From: Orthonyx spaldingii
Lineage: Eukaryota; Chordata; Aves; Passeriformes; Orthonychidae
DNA length: 64,000 bases
Direction of reading: 5' to 3'
Assembly (NCBI GenBank): GCA_013397795.1
Contig: VZTJ01001650.1
Location: 456,334 to 520,333 of the forward strand
The notes under the pieces were generated by a model, which saw only the letters and a list, made by a program, of their open reading frames with translations, made no database searches and was not told where the DNA came from. A program made the position numbers and the translations under genes. Below, piece after piece: positions 12,701 to 24,046 of this stretch. Each line of letters opens with the position of its first letter. Position 1 is the stretch's first letter.

Positions 12701-15700
12701 GTTAGATGTCAACATTCCTATGTATTTTCTTATAAAATTTTAACTCTAATTGTTTGGGATTTTGGTATACAGTATATTAAGGGTTAAAGAAAGTGAGATT
12801 TAAAGTAGGGAGCAGGTTTTAACTGAATTGTGGAATAGTAATAACCTTTTTTTTTTTTTTTTTGAAACATCTATGTGACATCAGGATGTTGGCAGCTGGG
12901 ACCTGGGCTCAGGAAAATACCCTGCAGTGCTCTTAACTTGGTGTACAGGATTAAACACATTCCCTGTTCCCCAAAGTCCCAGCTTTTCAGTGTGATTAAA
13001 TGTTGGGTTGAGATGTCCATCTTGTGGCATATGGAATAACCTGCAGTAAGACAAACAGACTGAAATGGTCCTTTCTGTTCAAAGGGGGAAAGCAAATAAA
13101 ACTCCAAAATCTAAGAATTGGAAATAGATTCCAGATTTGTTGGGTTTCCTTGTTGTAGTCTGTGGAGCACAAAAAGGCCAAACACTTTCAGCATTTGGGC
13201 ACTGAAAAACCACATCAAAAATAAAAATTACCTCTTGACCTTGTAAATATGCCTTGTTCTCTCAAGACCAGACCTGTGCAAGTTCTTGTAACAATACTAA
13301 CTGTTTTAAAGCAATGCAAGTGTGGTGCTTTATAAGATCTGTTGCTTTTCTGTCCTTCCAGATGGAAGAAGATAAGGGTTCAGTCAGCTCAGCATGTGAC
13401 TTTGCTGAAAGCAGGCACAGAGGGGAGGACAATAGGCAGCTGCTAGACCCATCTTGCCTGCCCGACAGTTCTTACCTCCACTAGGTAGTACTCCCACTGT
13501 ACCCTAATGTGTGTGTATTTATTAACATATTTCATATAGAGACAGTCATTGAGCCATCTCCAAAATACCCATGTTTCTGGTATCTGCAAGAAAATTTGCA
13601 TCGTAGAATGTTGGTTTGATTTTTTTTTTTTCTTTAGCAAGCTGAATCATTCTTTAATTCTACACCTCAGTTGCTTTTTGATTTTTTACATCCAATGGGC
13701 CATTCTCATATGAAGTATTATGTTTGTTGAGATCCTGGATCTTACCTTCTGAACATCCTATATTTGCTGCCCAAATATTAATAATTTCTGATACTTCTGT
13801 ATACTCATGAATTTTTTTAAAGCATTGTCTCTCCTGCCTTGTGTTTCCTGAGGGTTTGTTTCAGGTCTTCAGAGAACATTATGCCATCCTGCCTTGCCAT
13901 GCCAGGTTTTACTTTGCTATAAAACTATTACCATAATTGTCCTCCAGAGAGAGAAAGTGAGAAAAGGGACTCTCTAGCATATGTATCTTCCTTCCAGGTA
14001 GTGGATGTAAATACAAAAATCCATATTCACCAGGCAATGATAAACAATATATCTACATATAAAACTGAGCTGGATCTTTTTGTCCTTAATGTTCTCACAG
14101 TATTACTTTACACTTAACTGTGAGTTTGGCAGAACAGAATTGTTGTTTCCAGGCTTATGTAAGGTCTCATTTGCCATTTTTTAACTTTTCCGTGAGTTGT
14201 GATTCAAGCATGATCCTAGCTTTTTGTATCTAACTTGTGAAGAATAAAGGAGATTCTCCAGAAAAAGAGAGATCAGACCTCCAAAATCCAGAGTTGAGGG
14301 TTCACTCCTTGGAAGCTTGTTTGGGTTACTCTTGGTTCTTCTTTCTGACAGTCTTTGGATAATATCCAGCACTGCTGGCTCTTGGGGTAGCAGATTCTGA
14401 GGAAAGAAGTGGTCTGGTTCATCTGATCCAGCATACAGCCACTGTATTGTGACTTTCTGCAGTAACTTTAAAGGTCTGCTTGAGGATAATGGATGAACTA
14501 AATACTCTGTTTGGAATCCTGAGTGTAGGAGTGTTACAGTTTTGTATTGCTGTGACCACAGCTGTGGAGATCACTCCATCTGCAGCAGGGGATTTACCTG
14601 CTGACCTCCAAATGGGAATTCCTTCTGCTCTGTGTAATCTCTTGTGTCACAACTCTGGGAGCACAGTCTGAGGTGGCTCTCAAGGTCGTTATTTGCTGGT
14701 ACTGCAGTGCTGCAAAGTGTGCTGTTCCTGATTCTGGTATCTTCTGTGGCACTGCACTTGGGACCAGTCGTGGTGGTCATCAGATGAGGGTGTTCAGGCA
14801 CTCAGGCTCTGTTGAGGAGTGTTTTGTTTTGTTTGTCCTTTAAGCAGAACCCCTTTCAGACCTGTTGCTTGCAGTTCTCCTGCTCCTGCCTCTCAGGTAC
14901 AGAAGTTTGTTGTCACAGTAAATGTTCCTTTTGTGTCCCAAAGACCCCCAGATGAGTGTGTGAGTTAAAGTGTGTTCTGCCTGTACTCAGCCACGCCCTC
15001 TGAGGTGCAGCATCCACAGCATCAGGGGGCTCAGTTTGTACTGAACCAACGTTCCAAGAGCTGCTGACAATCCTGTAAATATCACGATGAGTGGTGTGAG
15101 GGGAGGGTCTGCAGGGACTGTGGGGAATGTGGCACAGAGTTGAGGAAGGGGCAGGCACAGGAAAAGGTGCATGGAAACAAACACCAGTTCTGCCTGTGTG
15201 TTCTTCCTTGTCTTGCCAGTTGGGATTTTTCTCTTGTATTTCCAAATGTTTCTGTTAGCTGCCTCTTCTTTCTTGTGTAGACTGTTCTTCTGTTGTGAAG
15301 CTGTAAATGTGTCCAGCTGCCTGTTTCGGGGGATTAGGAAAGAGAATGTGTCCCCTCATGGTAAACCATTCCCATAGGAAACTCTGGGGTTCTTTGCTCT
15401 CCTTGCAGTGTCTAGCAGCTGTGTGTGGCGTGGAGGAAATTGGGGCTCCAAAACAGAATCTTCAGACAACAGTCAGTGACCTTTGGTCACACAGGGAAAA
15501 GTTGTGGGAGGGCCTTAAGTGAGCTGTGTCCTGTCATGGACTAAAGATGCCTCCTCCCAGAATTCTTCTTTCACTGGTGTGAGGAGAGGGTAATGGATGC
15601 GTAAATTCAGCCTGTGTGTTCGTTATTGGTTTGACAGGATGCTCTCATGGAGAGTTTAAAATTAAATTAGAAAGCACCCCCACACTCCACATTTTCATTT

Positions 15701-16533
15701 CTCTTTGGAATGCTTACTGAAGTCAGTGTAGGAGATTCTCTCTGCAGAAGTGGGAGATTCCAGTTACGCTGCAGTTGGTGCAGCAGAGCTGTAGAGGAGC
15801 ACACTGGTAGGTGGCACTTACACCCATACATCTGCTACTGCTTTCTTTTCATTTTATTTCTTTTACTCCTTTTTTTCTCACCTACAAAAAATGAGTTGTT
15901 GAAAGAGTTTATTATGCTAATGTTGAATTGTTCTTCATGCTGACATGAACATGACTGAACCTTTCTGGCATCAGCCTTGTTTGCTTGTGGATAAACCATG
16001 TTCACACAATCAGGAATGTGCTTTTGTTCCATACCAAGCCAAGGATGTCTGTGGTCGTGATATAATGTCAATTACTGTAGGAAGTTGCATTGTGCACTTC
16101 AGGAAAAATTATTTGGGATCAGATTGCTGTGTTGTATTCTGCAGCCTGAAGCTTTCTCTTGATAGCTTTCCCCTAAAATAGGGCTGAGCTGAGCTTGTAT
16201 AAATTGTTGTAGGGCCACAGAGGTGAATCAAGGCATCCCAGCTGAAAGTGCATGTGGTCTGCAGTGGGGTTTGTTGGAGGGGATTCCTAACCAGTTCCTT
16301 TCCAGTGTCAGGCAGACGTGGTGCCAGACCATTCCCATGCGCTCACCAAGGCTGCACTCAAATCTCAGGAAGAACAAATTTAATGTATGTAGACCTTAGG
16401 AAGTGGTAATATTATCATTGTAGTTGTCCCATAAAATTGAAAAATATTCAACACTCTAGCTTTAAGAGAATCTGCTTTTCCTAAGTATATTTTGGTAACA
16501 TCTTCATTGCTAGAACTTGTGAGTACTGAGTTT

Positions 16534-16581
<48 letters not shown>

Positions 16582-19500
16582 CTTTTTTCTTTTTTTCTTT
16601 CCAGCTTACTGAGGCAAGTTCAGGTATCAACTGCTTGGACTCCATGTGCTGCTTCTCAGATGGGGAAACAGCATGCACATCTGTTAGAAGAATGCTGGAA
16701 CGACTAATGGGAAGGTGTAGCCCAGCCCGGGTCAACAGGTGTGGCATTTCTCTCAATAGCCTTTGCTGCAGACGATTCTCCTATAAACTGGAACCCGATG
16801 AGCCTGCAGCAATAGATGTCTAGAAACCAGCTGCAGGTTTTGCTTATCTAAGTAGAAAATGCAACTCTTTATTGTACTTTTTTTCATCCTAAAAGATTAG
16901 CTTCTTGTTTCTTTTTGAGTGGTTTCTTTTGGGATGGGAAGGGGAAGAACGGTTTTCAGAAGATTTCTGTTAAAGTGTTTAGTTTGGCTTCACAAGTTCT
17001 TGTGTTGTATCTATGGTAATTTCTCTTGATTTGTACATTCTTCTCTTTAGAAAATCAAGCCTTGCTGCTGTTTTTGTTCTCCTTTTTATGATTACTTTTT
17101 TGCCTTCACGAATCAGGAGTTGTTTGTAAAGTCGAAAGACTTTTCCCTTTGTTTCTTGATGTACAACCTCCAAATATTTACCTTGGAGCTTGCATTACTC
17201 CTGAAGGTATATAAAAGGCTCACACTCCCCCCCTTAAATATAACTTCATTGTTAGAAGGAGAGTCTTTAAATCTTTCAGCCATTGATTGATATGAAGATG
17301 AAATATTTTTGTAGTATAACTTTTATAATCTATTTCTAAAATCAGAGTAATTGACAGAACAGAGTCTTCAGGTTCTAAGAATTTTAAATGTTTTTTGGGT
17401 TCCAGAAGGTATATTGTCAAAATCATGTGTGCCATTCCAAAGTATGTGCTAAATAAATCTTTCCTTCACAAACCACATGTGGAACAAACATCAGTGGGGT
17501 AAAAGCACGTTGAGTAATCAAATATGTCTGAGGAGCTCCTGCAGTCAGCCCAGCTGTGAGAGGAGCTCTCACAGAATCCTCTCATGTGCCATCTCCCCAT
17601 TTCCAAATAAAGAGGGATAGCAAACAAATATGGAAATATTTGGGGGTAGAAATAAAAATAGTCTTTTGTACATCGTACTCTCTGTCCCTGAATGATATCA
17701 TGGTCCTTCATGAGATCAAAAGGCAAACCTGAAAACACTGAACTTTGCACATTTTCAAGGAAACTCATTTTGTATTTGAACAACTTTGTCTGTTTCAGTT
17801 AAAGGTTGTGATATCATTCATTGGGTATCAAATCTCGTGTGGGTGATTTTCCCTGACAGCTTTGTCAGCTCTGATTCTGCCTTTAGGTATTGCCTGGTCT
17901 GTAGCTCATCTCTGTTGGAACTCTTGTGTTGAACACGGTGTCTGTGCTTTCAGTCAGTCTCTCTCTCCTGGCTTGCTTATGAAATTTATTCAATGTTTCT
18001 ACAAATCTAGGGTATGAGTATGCAAAAAGTTTCATTCCATATGAAAAATGAACTGTTACAATTAAGTGCATTTTTAATTCAAACTTGCTGTGTAGAAAGC
18101 GGGCATGATGTGTAAAATAAACAGTTTAATAGAATTTTTAATCTACAAGGTGAGCATTTAATTGGTCTAAAAATCAACATTTTGGTAGCAGTTGCTCTAA
18201 CTTTTCTGGGGGTTTTTTTCACTTCTCTGTAAAATTGTGCTTTCCAAATGAGGAATTTCTCATGCTATTTCTTTTCACTTATTGTTATCTAATTAGGGCA
18301 GATTGTTAGGTAACAATTGCCTTAGTAACTTGTAGTCTTGTAAGGTAGGTATTCTGTGTTCTGTTTTCTGCAATGTATTTGCAGTTTTACAGTTTGCTCT
18401 TTTGTTCCACTCAAATTTTCTTTCCTTAAGAACTTAAAAATATTTATTGAAGCTAACTCGTATTTGACAGAATATTAAACACTTTTTTCCAGACTGCTTT
18501 TTCTCAGATTTCTTGTCTGCTCACCTCATGTAGTTTTCAGATGAAGTTCCATGTAGCCAAATAATTTCAGAGTTCTTAGACATTAGGATTAAGTTTAATG
18601 AATATGCAAAACTCTCTTGGTGCTACACTAAGGGCTTGAAGTTCTGTGGGTTTTGCTTCTGCCTCTGGTTGAAATTGCTCTGAACGATCTTCTAGTTTCA
18701 CTTAAGTTTATGTACAGTACAAATAGAAAAAAGATTTTTTTAGAAGTCGGTCATATTTGCTTTCTCCAATGATTTCAGCACCTTCCACTCAGTATTGACA
18801 CTTAAAACCTAGTCAGAAAGTCAAGGGACCATTTTCTCCCTTACACTCTCCTGGTAATATGAGAAAGACTTTATTCATTTTTGAAATTACTAATTGCTTA
18901 AATCACATTAAGCAGTTGCAAGTTGTGAAATGCTGAAGGTACAGTTAAGAAAACTACTGGGTGATTTTAAAATGTTCGTAAAATTGTTTAGGCTTTGTTG
19001 ACAAACTTGAGCTGCTTTGTTTTTTATCTAAATCTCCAGAATATTGTGCAGTCCCCAACAGGATGGTCTTCTGAGTACTTGTACTCCAAAAAACAGCTAA
19101 GTATTCAACCAGGAGGCAGCTGCAAATTATTTTTGTTGAGTGACATGATGCTGATAAATATGTTGTTTGTGCAAGTGCTGTAGAATGAGGAGCACTATTT
19201 TAAATAATGTTACTGTAGCCAGCTTGTATTGTATTCTCTGCTCCTGATATTCTGTCAAGTATGATATTCTGTCAAATATGATAACATGAAATCAAACATC
19301 GTATCAGATTTTGATAGAAACTTTGATGAATCAAAGTTGTACAAATGCTTGGAGTAGTGGGCCACAGGAATATAGTCTCTTGTGCTTAATTTACTGCTTG
19401 TAAAATGTATTTGAGAAGTATTTTCTATAGCTTCATTCACCAGTTAGAATATAAAATGTGTGGTGTGGTGTGTTAAAATGCATTTTTGTCTGTCTGTTCC

Positions 19501-20439
19501 ATTAAATTGTCTGTCAACTTGTCAGTCACTAAAATATTAAGAATGCTGGATCACATACATTTCTTGCACAGTAGGAATCATTGCTGGATTGCTGGGTCTC
19601 CCATTAGTGGTTCTTGTGTCAAGGCACTGCATGGAACAGTTCTAAAGAAACAGCAGATTTCTGACAGAGCCTAATTTGGAGGATAAGCTCGTTGTGCTTT
19701 GATTTTCTACCTTCCAAACTTCTTCAGGTTTTCCCATGCAGCCCTATAATAGTGTCCAAGCAAGAACAGTATTTCTTCCCAAGCAGTAATTTGTCCTCGA
19801 GTGAAAGACATTGTGAGACCCCTCTGAGTCAGAGCTCTGACGTCTTGGGTGGTTTCCTGATGTTTTGAAGTGTGACAGGAAGGGATGAAACAGGTTGATG
19901 GCTGTAGCTAAGTTCTGCCTCCCCCAGGTTCAGGCAGCGTGGGTGTTCCCCGTGGGACACGGCTGTGCCGGGGCTCCAGGTGAGCTGGGTGCTCCACAGG
20001 GCTCTGCTGGAACGGCCTCACAGAGCCTCTGCACACAGGCAGCATTCACAGCCTCCCGAGGCACAGCACTAAAGCTTCAGCTGCAAAACAGGCATGAAAA
20101 CCTCTGCTTGTTTTAGTTCATAGTGATGGAAATATCTGTAGCTGTGTGTTAATTACATAGCTGGCACGAATTGGCCTCAGTTTCCAAAGGTCTGAACGAA
20201 CTGCAGGTGCCTACATGAAATCAGTAGATCAGTCCTTTAAAGAGGTACATTTGCCTACTCTGGTAACACTTCTATCTTTTGCTCTCATAGACTTTTCTCC
20301 TCACCTCTAGAGTACAAGTTCCCAGTCAGCCAAACTTTTCTTTTATTGTTACTTTAGATCATGGAGTTCATCGGATCCCTTCTATGCCAACGACAGGAGC
20401 ATCCTGACTCTCTCCACAATGGACTCAGCCACTTGCTGA
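586..20439 (+). CDS. ATP11B: ATP11B, 3' part (P4-ATPase phospholipid flippase, C-terminal 229 residues)
   Basis: Class VI P4-ATPase. The family, with a CDC50-type beta subunit, moves phosphatidylserine and related lipids to the cytosolic leaflet of endosomal or plasma membranes. Coding segments with GT/AG borders are 586-724, 3980-4045, 4338-4441, 5080-5245, 16605-16738 and 20358-20439, all in one continuous reading frame. The translation starts DISKNAHLGFKPFLYW and ends STMDSATC-stop, closely matching vertebrate ATP11B from memory. TM7 to TM10 are visible as hydrophobic stretches, followed by a cytoplasmic tail with a CLDSMCCF cysteine-rich patch. The catalytic DKTGT phosphorylation loop and earlier membrane segments lie upstream of the window. 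The gene converges on DCUN1D1, as in other vertebrates. Two possible alternative terminal exons sit in the 11.4-kb intron. Confidence 0.96.
725..3979 (+). other. ATP11B intron
   Basis: A 3.3-kb intron between the TM7 and TM8 exons. Short open frames here lack splice-site support and resemble no ATP11B segment. No repeat was recognised. Confidence 0.85.
3980..4045 (+). CDS. ATP11B: ATP11B exon: TM8 start
   Basis: A 66-base phase-0 exon (22 codons) after TTTTCTCAG and before AAG/gtatga. It encodes MFGNWTFGTLVFTVMVITV and two more residues. The NWTFGT-VFTV motif is the typical TM8 entry of ATP11-type flippases. Confidence 0.95.
4338..4441 (+). CDS. ATP11B: ATP11B exon: TM8-TM9
   Basis: A 104-base exon (34 codons plus two bases) after CTGTTTTAG and before TG/gtaagt. 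It encodes ALETHFWTWINHFVTWGS followed by a hydrophobic helix (TM9) ending GGII. The final Trp codon is split across the intron. Confidence 0.95.
4442..5079 (+). other. ATP11B intron
   Basis: A 638-base intron between the TM9 and TM10 exons; nothing else seen. The intron before it (4046-4337) is only 292 bases. Confidence 0.88.
5080..5245 (+). CDS. ATP11B: ATP11B exon: TM10 and start of cytoplasmic tail
   Basis: A 166-base exon: the last base of the split Trp codon, then 55 codons ending in CAG/gtaatg, phase 0. It contains FVQLLSSGSAWFAIILIVVA (TM9-10 loop and TM10), the basic juxtamembrane stretch VKKVLYRHLQP, and TSTEKAQ. The next intron is 11.4 kb and holds candidate alternative terminal exons that share this phase. 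Confidence 0.95.
5706..5790 (+). repeat. Possible ancient amniote repeat
   Basis: CACAGATTCATAGACAAGGT and, further on, CCTGACACAGGCTAC resemble an old interspersed repeat common in turtles, crocodilians and birds ('tcatagattccaaggccagaag...cctgtataacacaggcca'). The match is short and recalled from memory. Confidence 0.25.
6085..6330 (+). mobile_element. CR1-like LINE fragment, old and diverged
   Basis: The stretch with TTCTTGTGTTTCTCCTGGAA, CTCAACCTCATCTTGAATTT, GGACACAATATTCCAGCACA and CATCAGTGCCAAGTATGGAA follows, with gaps, the familiar avian CR1 pattern '...cactggacacagtactccag-tgtggtctcaccagtgccgagta'. It is heavily diverged and shows no open frame. Confidence 0.4.
6479..6497. other. 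Short assembly gap (19 N) inside a poly-T tract
   Basis: The Ns are flanked by T21 (6458-6478) and T12 (6498-6509), so the gap is an unresolved homopolymer of uncertain length in the ATP11B intron. Confidence 0.97.
9093..9182 (+). CDS. Candidate alternative terminal exon of ATP11B (29-residue tail)
   Basis: This segment lies inside the 11.4-kb intron. The acceptor is CTCTGTCCAATTGTAG after a pyrimidine-rich stretch. From its first base, in the phase left by the TM10 exon, it encodes 29 residues starting MYSNRVALSDEFIALQPLSR and ending NQLSKIR, then TAG. A weak donor (AG/gtagag) at 9179 overlaps the stop; splicing there to 16605 would shift the frame. Possible poly(A) signals are ATTAAA at 9893-9898 and AATAAA at 10627-10632. 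The sequence looks tail-like (acidic then basic, no hydrophobic run). I cannot confirm use; it could be a chance open segment. Confidence 0.45.
   Translation: MYSNRVALSDEFIALQPLSRARNQLSKIR
13362..13484 (+). CDS. Candidate alternative terminal exon of ATP11B (40-residue tail)
   Basis: A good acceptor (TTGCTTTTCTGTCCTTCCAG) is followed, in the phase set by the TM10 exon, by 40 codons and TAG. The peptide starts MEEDKGSVSSACDFAESRHR and ends LPDSSYLH. It is hydrophilic and rich in Ser, Asp, Glu and Arg, as expected of a cytoplasmic flippase tail. There is no obvious donor before the stop. AATAAA at 14243-14248 could end such a transcript. Alternative C-termini are known for the paralogue ATP11C; use here is inferred. 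A chance reading frame after a cryptic acceptor is the alternative. Confidence 0.5.
   Translation: MEEDKGSVSSACDFAESRHRGEDNRQLLDPSCLPDSSYLH
16531..16602 (+). repeat. 72-base pyrimidine run with T46, abutting an ATP11B acceptor
   Basis: The tract is all T except for five C before the terminal CC, with an uninterrupted T46 at 16536-16581. It runs straight into the AG at 16603-16604 of the constitutive tail exon. Confidence 0.95.
16605..16738 (+). CDS. ATP11B: ATP11B exon: cytoplasmic C-terminal tail
   Basis: A 134-base exon entered in phase 0 after an unusually long pyrimidine tract and CTTTCCAG. It encodes LTEASSGINCLDSMCCFSDG, then ETACTSVRRMLERLMGRCSP, then ARVN and two bases of a split Arg codon (AG/gtgtgg donor). 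The LDSMCCF and RMLER-GRCSP motifs are characteristic of the ATP11B tail. Confidence 0.95.
16739..20357 (+). other. ATP11B last constitutive intron
   Basis: A 3.6-kb intron between the two tail exons. Reading through its start would add RCGISLNSLCCRRFSYK and a few more residues before a TAG at 16821, so intron retention would give a different tail; nothing specific supports that. No repeats recognised. Confidence 0.85.
20358..20439 (+). CDS. ATP11B: ATP11B last coding exon
   Basis: The acceptor is TGTTACTTTAG. The first base completes the split Arg codon; then come SWSSSDPFYANDRSILTLST, MDSATC and the TGA stop at 20437-20439. The C-terminus closely resembles mammalian ATP11B (SILTLSTMDSSTC, recalled). 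Confidence 0.95.
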
Positions 20440-21427
20440 CAGGGACACTTTTGAATGCCTTGTGGAAGCCATGTGGTGCTCACACACCTGTAGCAGGTGC
20501 CGAGGCGAGTTCAGTGTCCGGTGCTGCCCCAGGAAAGCCCAGAGGGACTCCTGAGTCCAGGCAGGGCTTGTCTGGCCTGGCAAAATCTGCACAGCAATCG
20601 ATTCCAGGATTTTTTCTAATTATACCTACAAATTGCTCAATAAGTTGTTTTTTCTTTTTTTTTTTTTTTTAAGGAATGCTTTTACCTCTGACCATTTGAT
20701 CCTTTTTGTTGCTGTATGAGCAGATTGGAATCCTACCTTTAATACTTGAGACATCCCTGTAGCTCAATGACAGAAATCTTTCTCCTCCCAAATTTGAGTG
20801 ATCCAATTTGAATCAATTTGAATTTCCACAATGAAACTTTTAAAAGTTGTGTTTTTCATGATGACCCTTCCCTTTAAACACACAGATTCATTTTGAGCTG
20901 TCTTGCAGATGCTGTCTTAGCAGTTTGCAAATCAATTTTGTTACTTCTGTGGATGGTTACTGTATTCTATAAGCAATCAGTTTAGTAATTTTTGAGAGTT
21001 AAATGCAATTCAAATATTTATGCTGGTGTATGAGTGGCAATATATTAGCCATTGCTTTGAAAAGCACTGTTAACTGTGACAAATCAGTAATTTGGAATAA
21101 TATGGGATATAACAGTTCACTGTTCTCCTAAAGTACAATTCAGAACTCAGTCATCTTTTATTATGCCCTGTGTGTTTTGTTAACAGTTCTGGATCCTGAC
21201 ATGGAAAAATGTCTTAAGAATTGGTGGATTGAGCAGAAATCTCACTAGCATAAATTTTTTGAATTATTAATCCTTTTAAAGTTGGGGAATTTTTGCATGT
21301 TTTGTTCCTTTTCATGTATTTATATTCAGTCATGTTGTACTTTGAAGATATAATTAATGCTTAATTATCTTCGTCTATCGGAAGGATCCGAGACCTTGAT
21401 GGCAATGTTTTGATACCGAAGTATGCC

Positions 21428-24046
21428 AATAAAACCAAATTGCACAGTTGGAGCTCTGGGTGGTGCATCCTGCAGGTGCCTCCCCTGCCCCAGTACAGAG
21501 GTGTCTGCACGGTGGGGGCTGGGGAGCAGCAACATTTCTCTGTTCCCTCAGCCAGGGTGGCTGAACCCACTGCTTGTCCTTGGATGTGGGAGATGGAGGT
21601 GCTGCAGGGTGCCTTAGGAAGAGTGCTGTTCATGGCTGGGGACTGGGAAAAGTGCTGCTGCTCCGGGACACCCCCTTTGTCAGTCTCTGACAGTGAAGTC
21701 CCATCAGGAACTGCAATACTCTTCCTGTTGGACAGTTAAAGGTGTAAAGATTCATCTTAAAATTGGCTCTGGATAAATACTGTAGATCTGGGCTGCTGTA
21801 AACCTGGCTGGCTGTGAACTGGGCTGCTGCAGAGGAGTGTATCCCTCTTGTCATCCCAAATTCTCCCGAGGTCAGTGAGCAAAGGAACAGGTCCCAGTTT
21901 CCTTGGATCAGATCCTTTGGGTGTTCCTTACCTATAAACAGCTCTGCTGCTCATTTTCCTGCCCGTGACTTTAACTGGTATTTCAGCTCTCCTCTTGGAG
22001 CTTTATGTTTGCATTTCTGATTGGCAGCTTCACTCTGAGCTGAAGGCTGCAGGTACCATGGGGTTTTCAAGATTTCAGTGCTCAAGGCAACATCTGTCTA
22101 GGAAAGAAAATGTTGCAACTTTGTTGTTAAATTTGTAGTGACTTGAAAGTGCGGCACATGAGAGATTTTTTGCACTGCTATAGGTGAAGACCAATTCAGA
22201 AATTAAGAAGCTTTAAAAATAAACTATGAGACAAGAAGAGGAAACAAAATGCAGCAAACTTTCCTTTTAAATAAGTGTTTAATTCAGCATTCCTAGTGCA
22301 TTTCTGTTCATGTCTTCAGATGCCTGAGTGCAGTGAAGCTTGAGGTTGAAAATGTCAGTGTGCACTAGATCCCCCCAGCGAGTGTCCAGGGGATGAAGAA
22401 TCACTAAAATTGAGCCTTTTGTTCTCCATGGAGCAGGTATGAACATGTGTCTAATCCCACTGCCTGTGGCTTAAAATCTGGATCTGACTGAAGAGGCAAT
22501 AACCTGATTGTCATCCATCCAGTCCCCTCCAGAGCTGCACTAGTAGCAAAATACACTTAGATTTCACCTACTCCTGTAACTTTATATTTCATATCTCTGT
22601 TAAACCTGGGTTTAAAACAGTAATTTTCTTCCTAGTAGTTTCCCCTTCTAGGAGTGTTCATGCTGCCATGGATACCTGGGAAATACAGACTTATTTGACT
22701 ACTCTAATCAGATATCTGCTGTTTAGCTGTGTTTTACACCTCAGTCACAGTGCTCCACGTTTCAGCAGTACTTGTGTGTCCGTGTCAGGCACAGCGTTGT
22801 CCCGTCAGTGTGTGTGCCCGTGTGCCCTCATCCATCCGTGTGGTTCGTGTGCCCCAGAGGGGTTCACTGTGTGCAGGGGAAGCAGAGGCTTTGCCATAAA
22901 CCCCGCTCCAAGCATTTCCAGTGGCCCAGCTCTGTAGGTGATGTATTTTGGCTTTTACCACACCAGTGTGTTCAGTAGATTTGCACAAAAGCAGCACAGT
23001 CGTGTATTTGAAGAATAATTTGCGCTCATTATGTTTCTTTAAAACCTTCCATCTCCTCTCCTCCCTTTCCCCCTACTTTCCCTTTTCCCAGTGTTTGTAA
23101 GGTTACCGAAGAAACTTGCATTTAAACAATTCAGGAAGGACTTAAGAATCCACCCCTCGGCCAAGGTATATTTTTCTATTTGCAGTAAATCTAAGTCAGT
23201 AATGTCTCACTGAGTAAGAGCATAGATGTGGTTTGAGTAAGGGCAGAATTTTGGTGTGATAAATACTTCGTGTGGAAGTCACTGGGGTTTTCTGTTAATG
23301 TCATAAATCTTTTAAAAATGCTCCTATTCAAGGAAGAAAGACTTTGTGTATTTCTTTAATAGCTGAAGTGTAGTAACCAGTTCACTGTGCCCTGGGCACG
23401 GTGCAGAGTCCTTCATTAGGAAAACTGAAAAATCCAGCCAATTCAGTGTAATGCTGGCACTCACCTCCCAGTGGGAGTGTGAACGGGTGGGGGAGGCTTT
23501 GCCATGGGGAGGAAATGTTTGATTATTTACCTTTTAGCCCTGAAATCCATAAAAGCCCGTAGTAGATGTTTGTAGTTCAAAGCAGGAGTGGTGTACACTC
23601 ACTTTACCATGCAGTGTCCCTGAGGAAGCACCTTCTCCACAGCTACTCCCGAATGGGATCATGTTCTCTGCAGGTCAGTTCTGCCTCTGGGAAAAACAGG
23701 GTTTGGTTTTGTTACTTAGAAAAACAATTTTAGTTGCCAAACTCATGCTTTTAAGAGGATGCAGTGGAAGAAAAATTGGAAGATGTTCTGGTTCAACAAC
23801 TAGAATGTAAATATTCCAGTTAAAAATATTCTGTGTATTTTTTAAGATTACGGCAGGGGAGGAGGAACAAAAGCTTCAAAGGAAGGAATGCTGAAAGCTT
23901 ACGGCTTTTCATTTCCAGAATGATTTGAGAAAAGCTTATGCAACTTAGAATGCATATTAAGCACCTATAATTTCTTATTGAAAATCTTTGGTAATACTTC
24001 CAAATGTTTTTTTTTTATGATAGTGTAACTCCTATATTGGAATAAA
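21428..24046 (+). terminator. Candidate ATP11B poly(A) signals
   Basis: Canonical AATAAA hexamers lie at 21428-21433, 22218-22223 and 24041-24046, about 1.0, 1.8 and 3.6 kb after the stop codon. The third would give a long 3' UTR like that of mammalian ATP11B (recalled). Hexamers alone are weak evidence. Confidence 0.35.
23092..23165 (+). other. Exon-like segment downstream of the ATP11B stop
   Basis: A 50-base pyrimidine-rich tract ends CCTTTTCCCAG; 74 bases follow and then AAG/gtatat. One frame is fully open (24 codons, beginning FVRLPKKLAFKQFRKDL). Spliced from the ATP11B tail exon (two bases pending) it would instead give SVCKVTEETCI and a stop. It could be an alternative ATP11B end, a separate transcript, or chance. 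Confidence 0.35.

Larger units (their letters stand above)
5246..16604 (+). other. ATP11B long intron (11.4 kb)
   Basis: This intron separates TM10 from the constitutive tail exon. It holds two candidate alternative terminal exons (9093-9182, 13362-13484), a CR1-like fragment near 6085-6330, a 19-N gap inside a poly-T tract and a 72-base pyrimidine run at its 3' end. The remainder is unremarkable AT-rich sequence. Confidence 0.85.

Noticed and set aside
16739..16823. Read-through tail after the ATP11B exon ending at 16738
   Set aside because: A short open extension into an intron with a good donor; nothing specific supports intron retention.
16979..17173. Lys/Arg-rich 64-codon frame on the - strand
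   Set aside because: A/G-rich composition explains the basic peptide; no homology recognised and it is inside an ATP11B intron.
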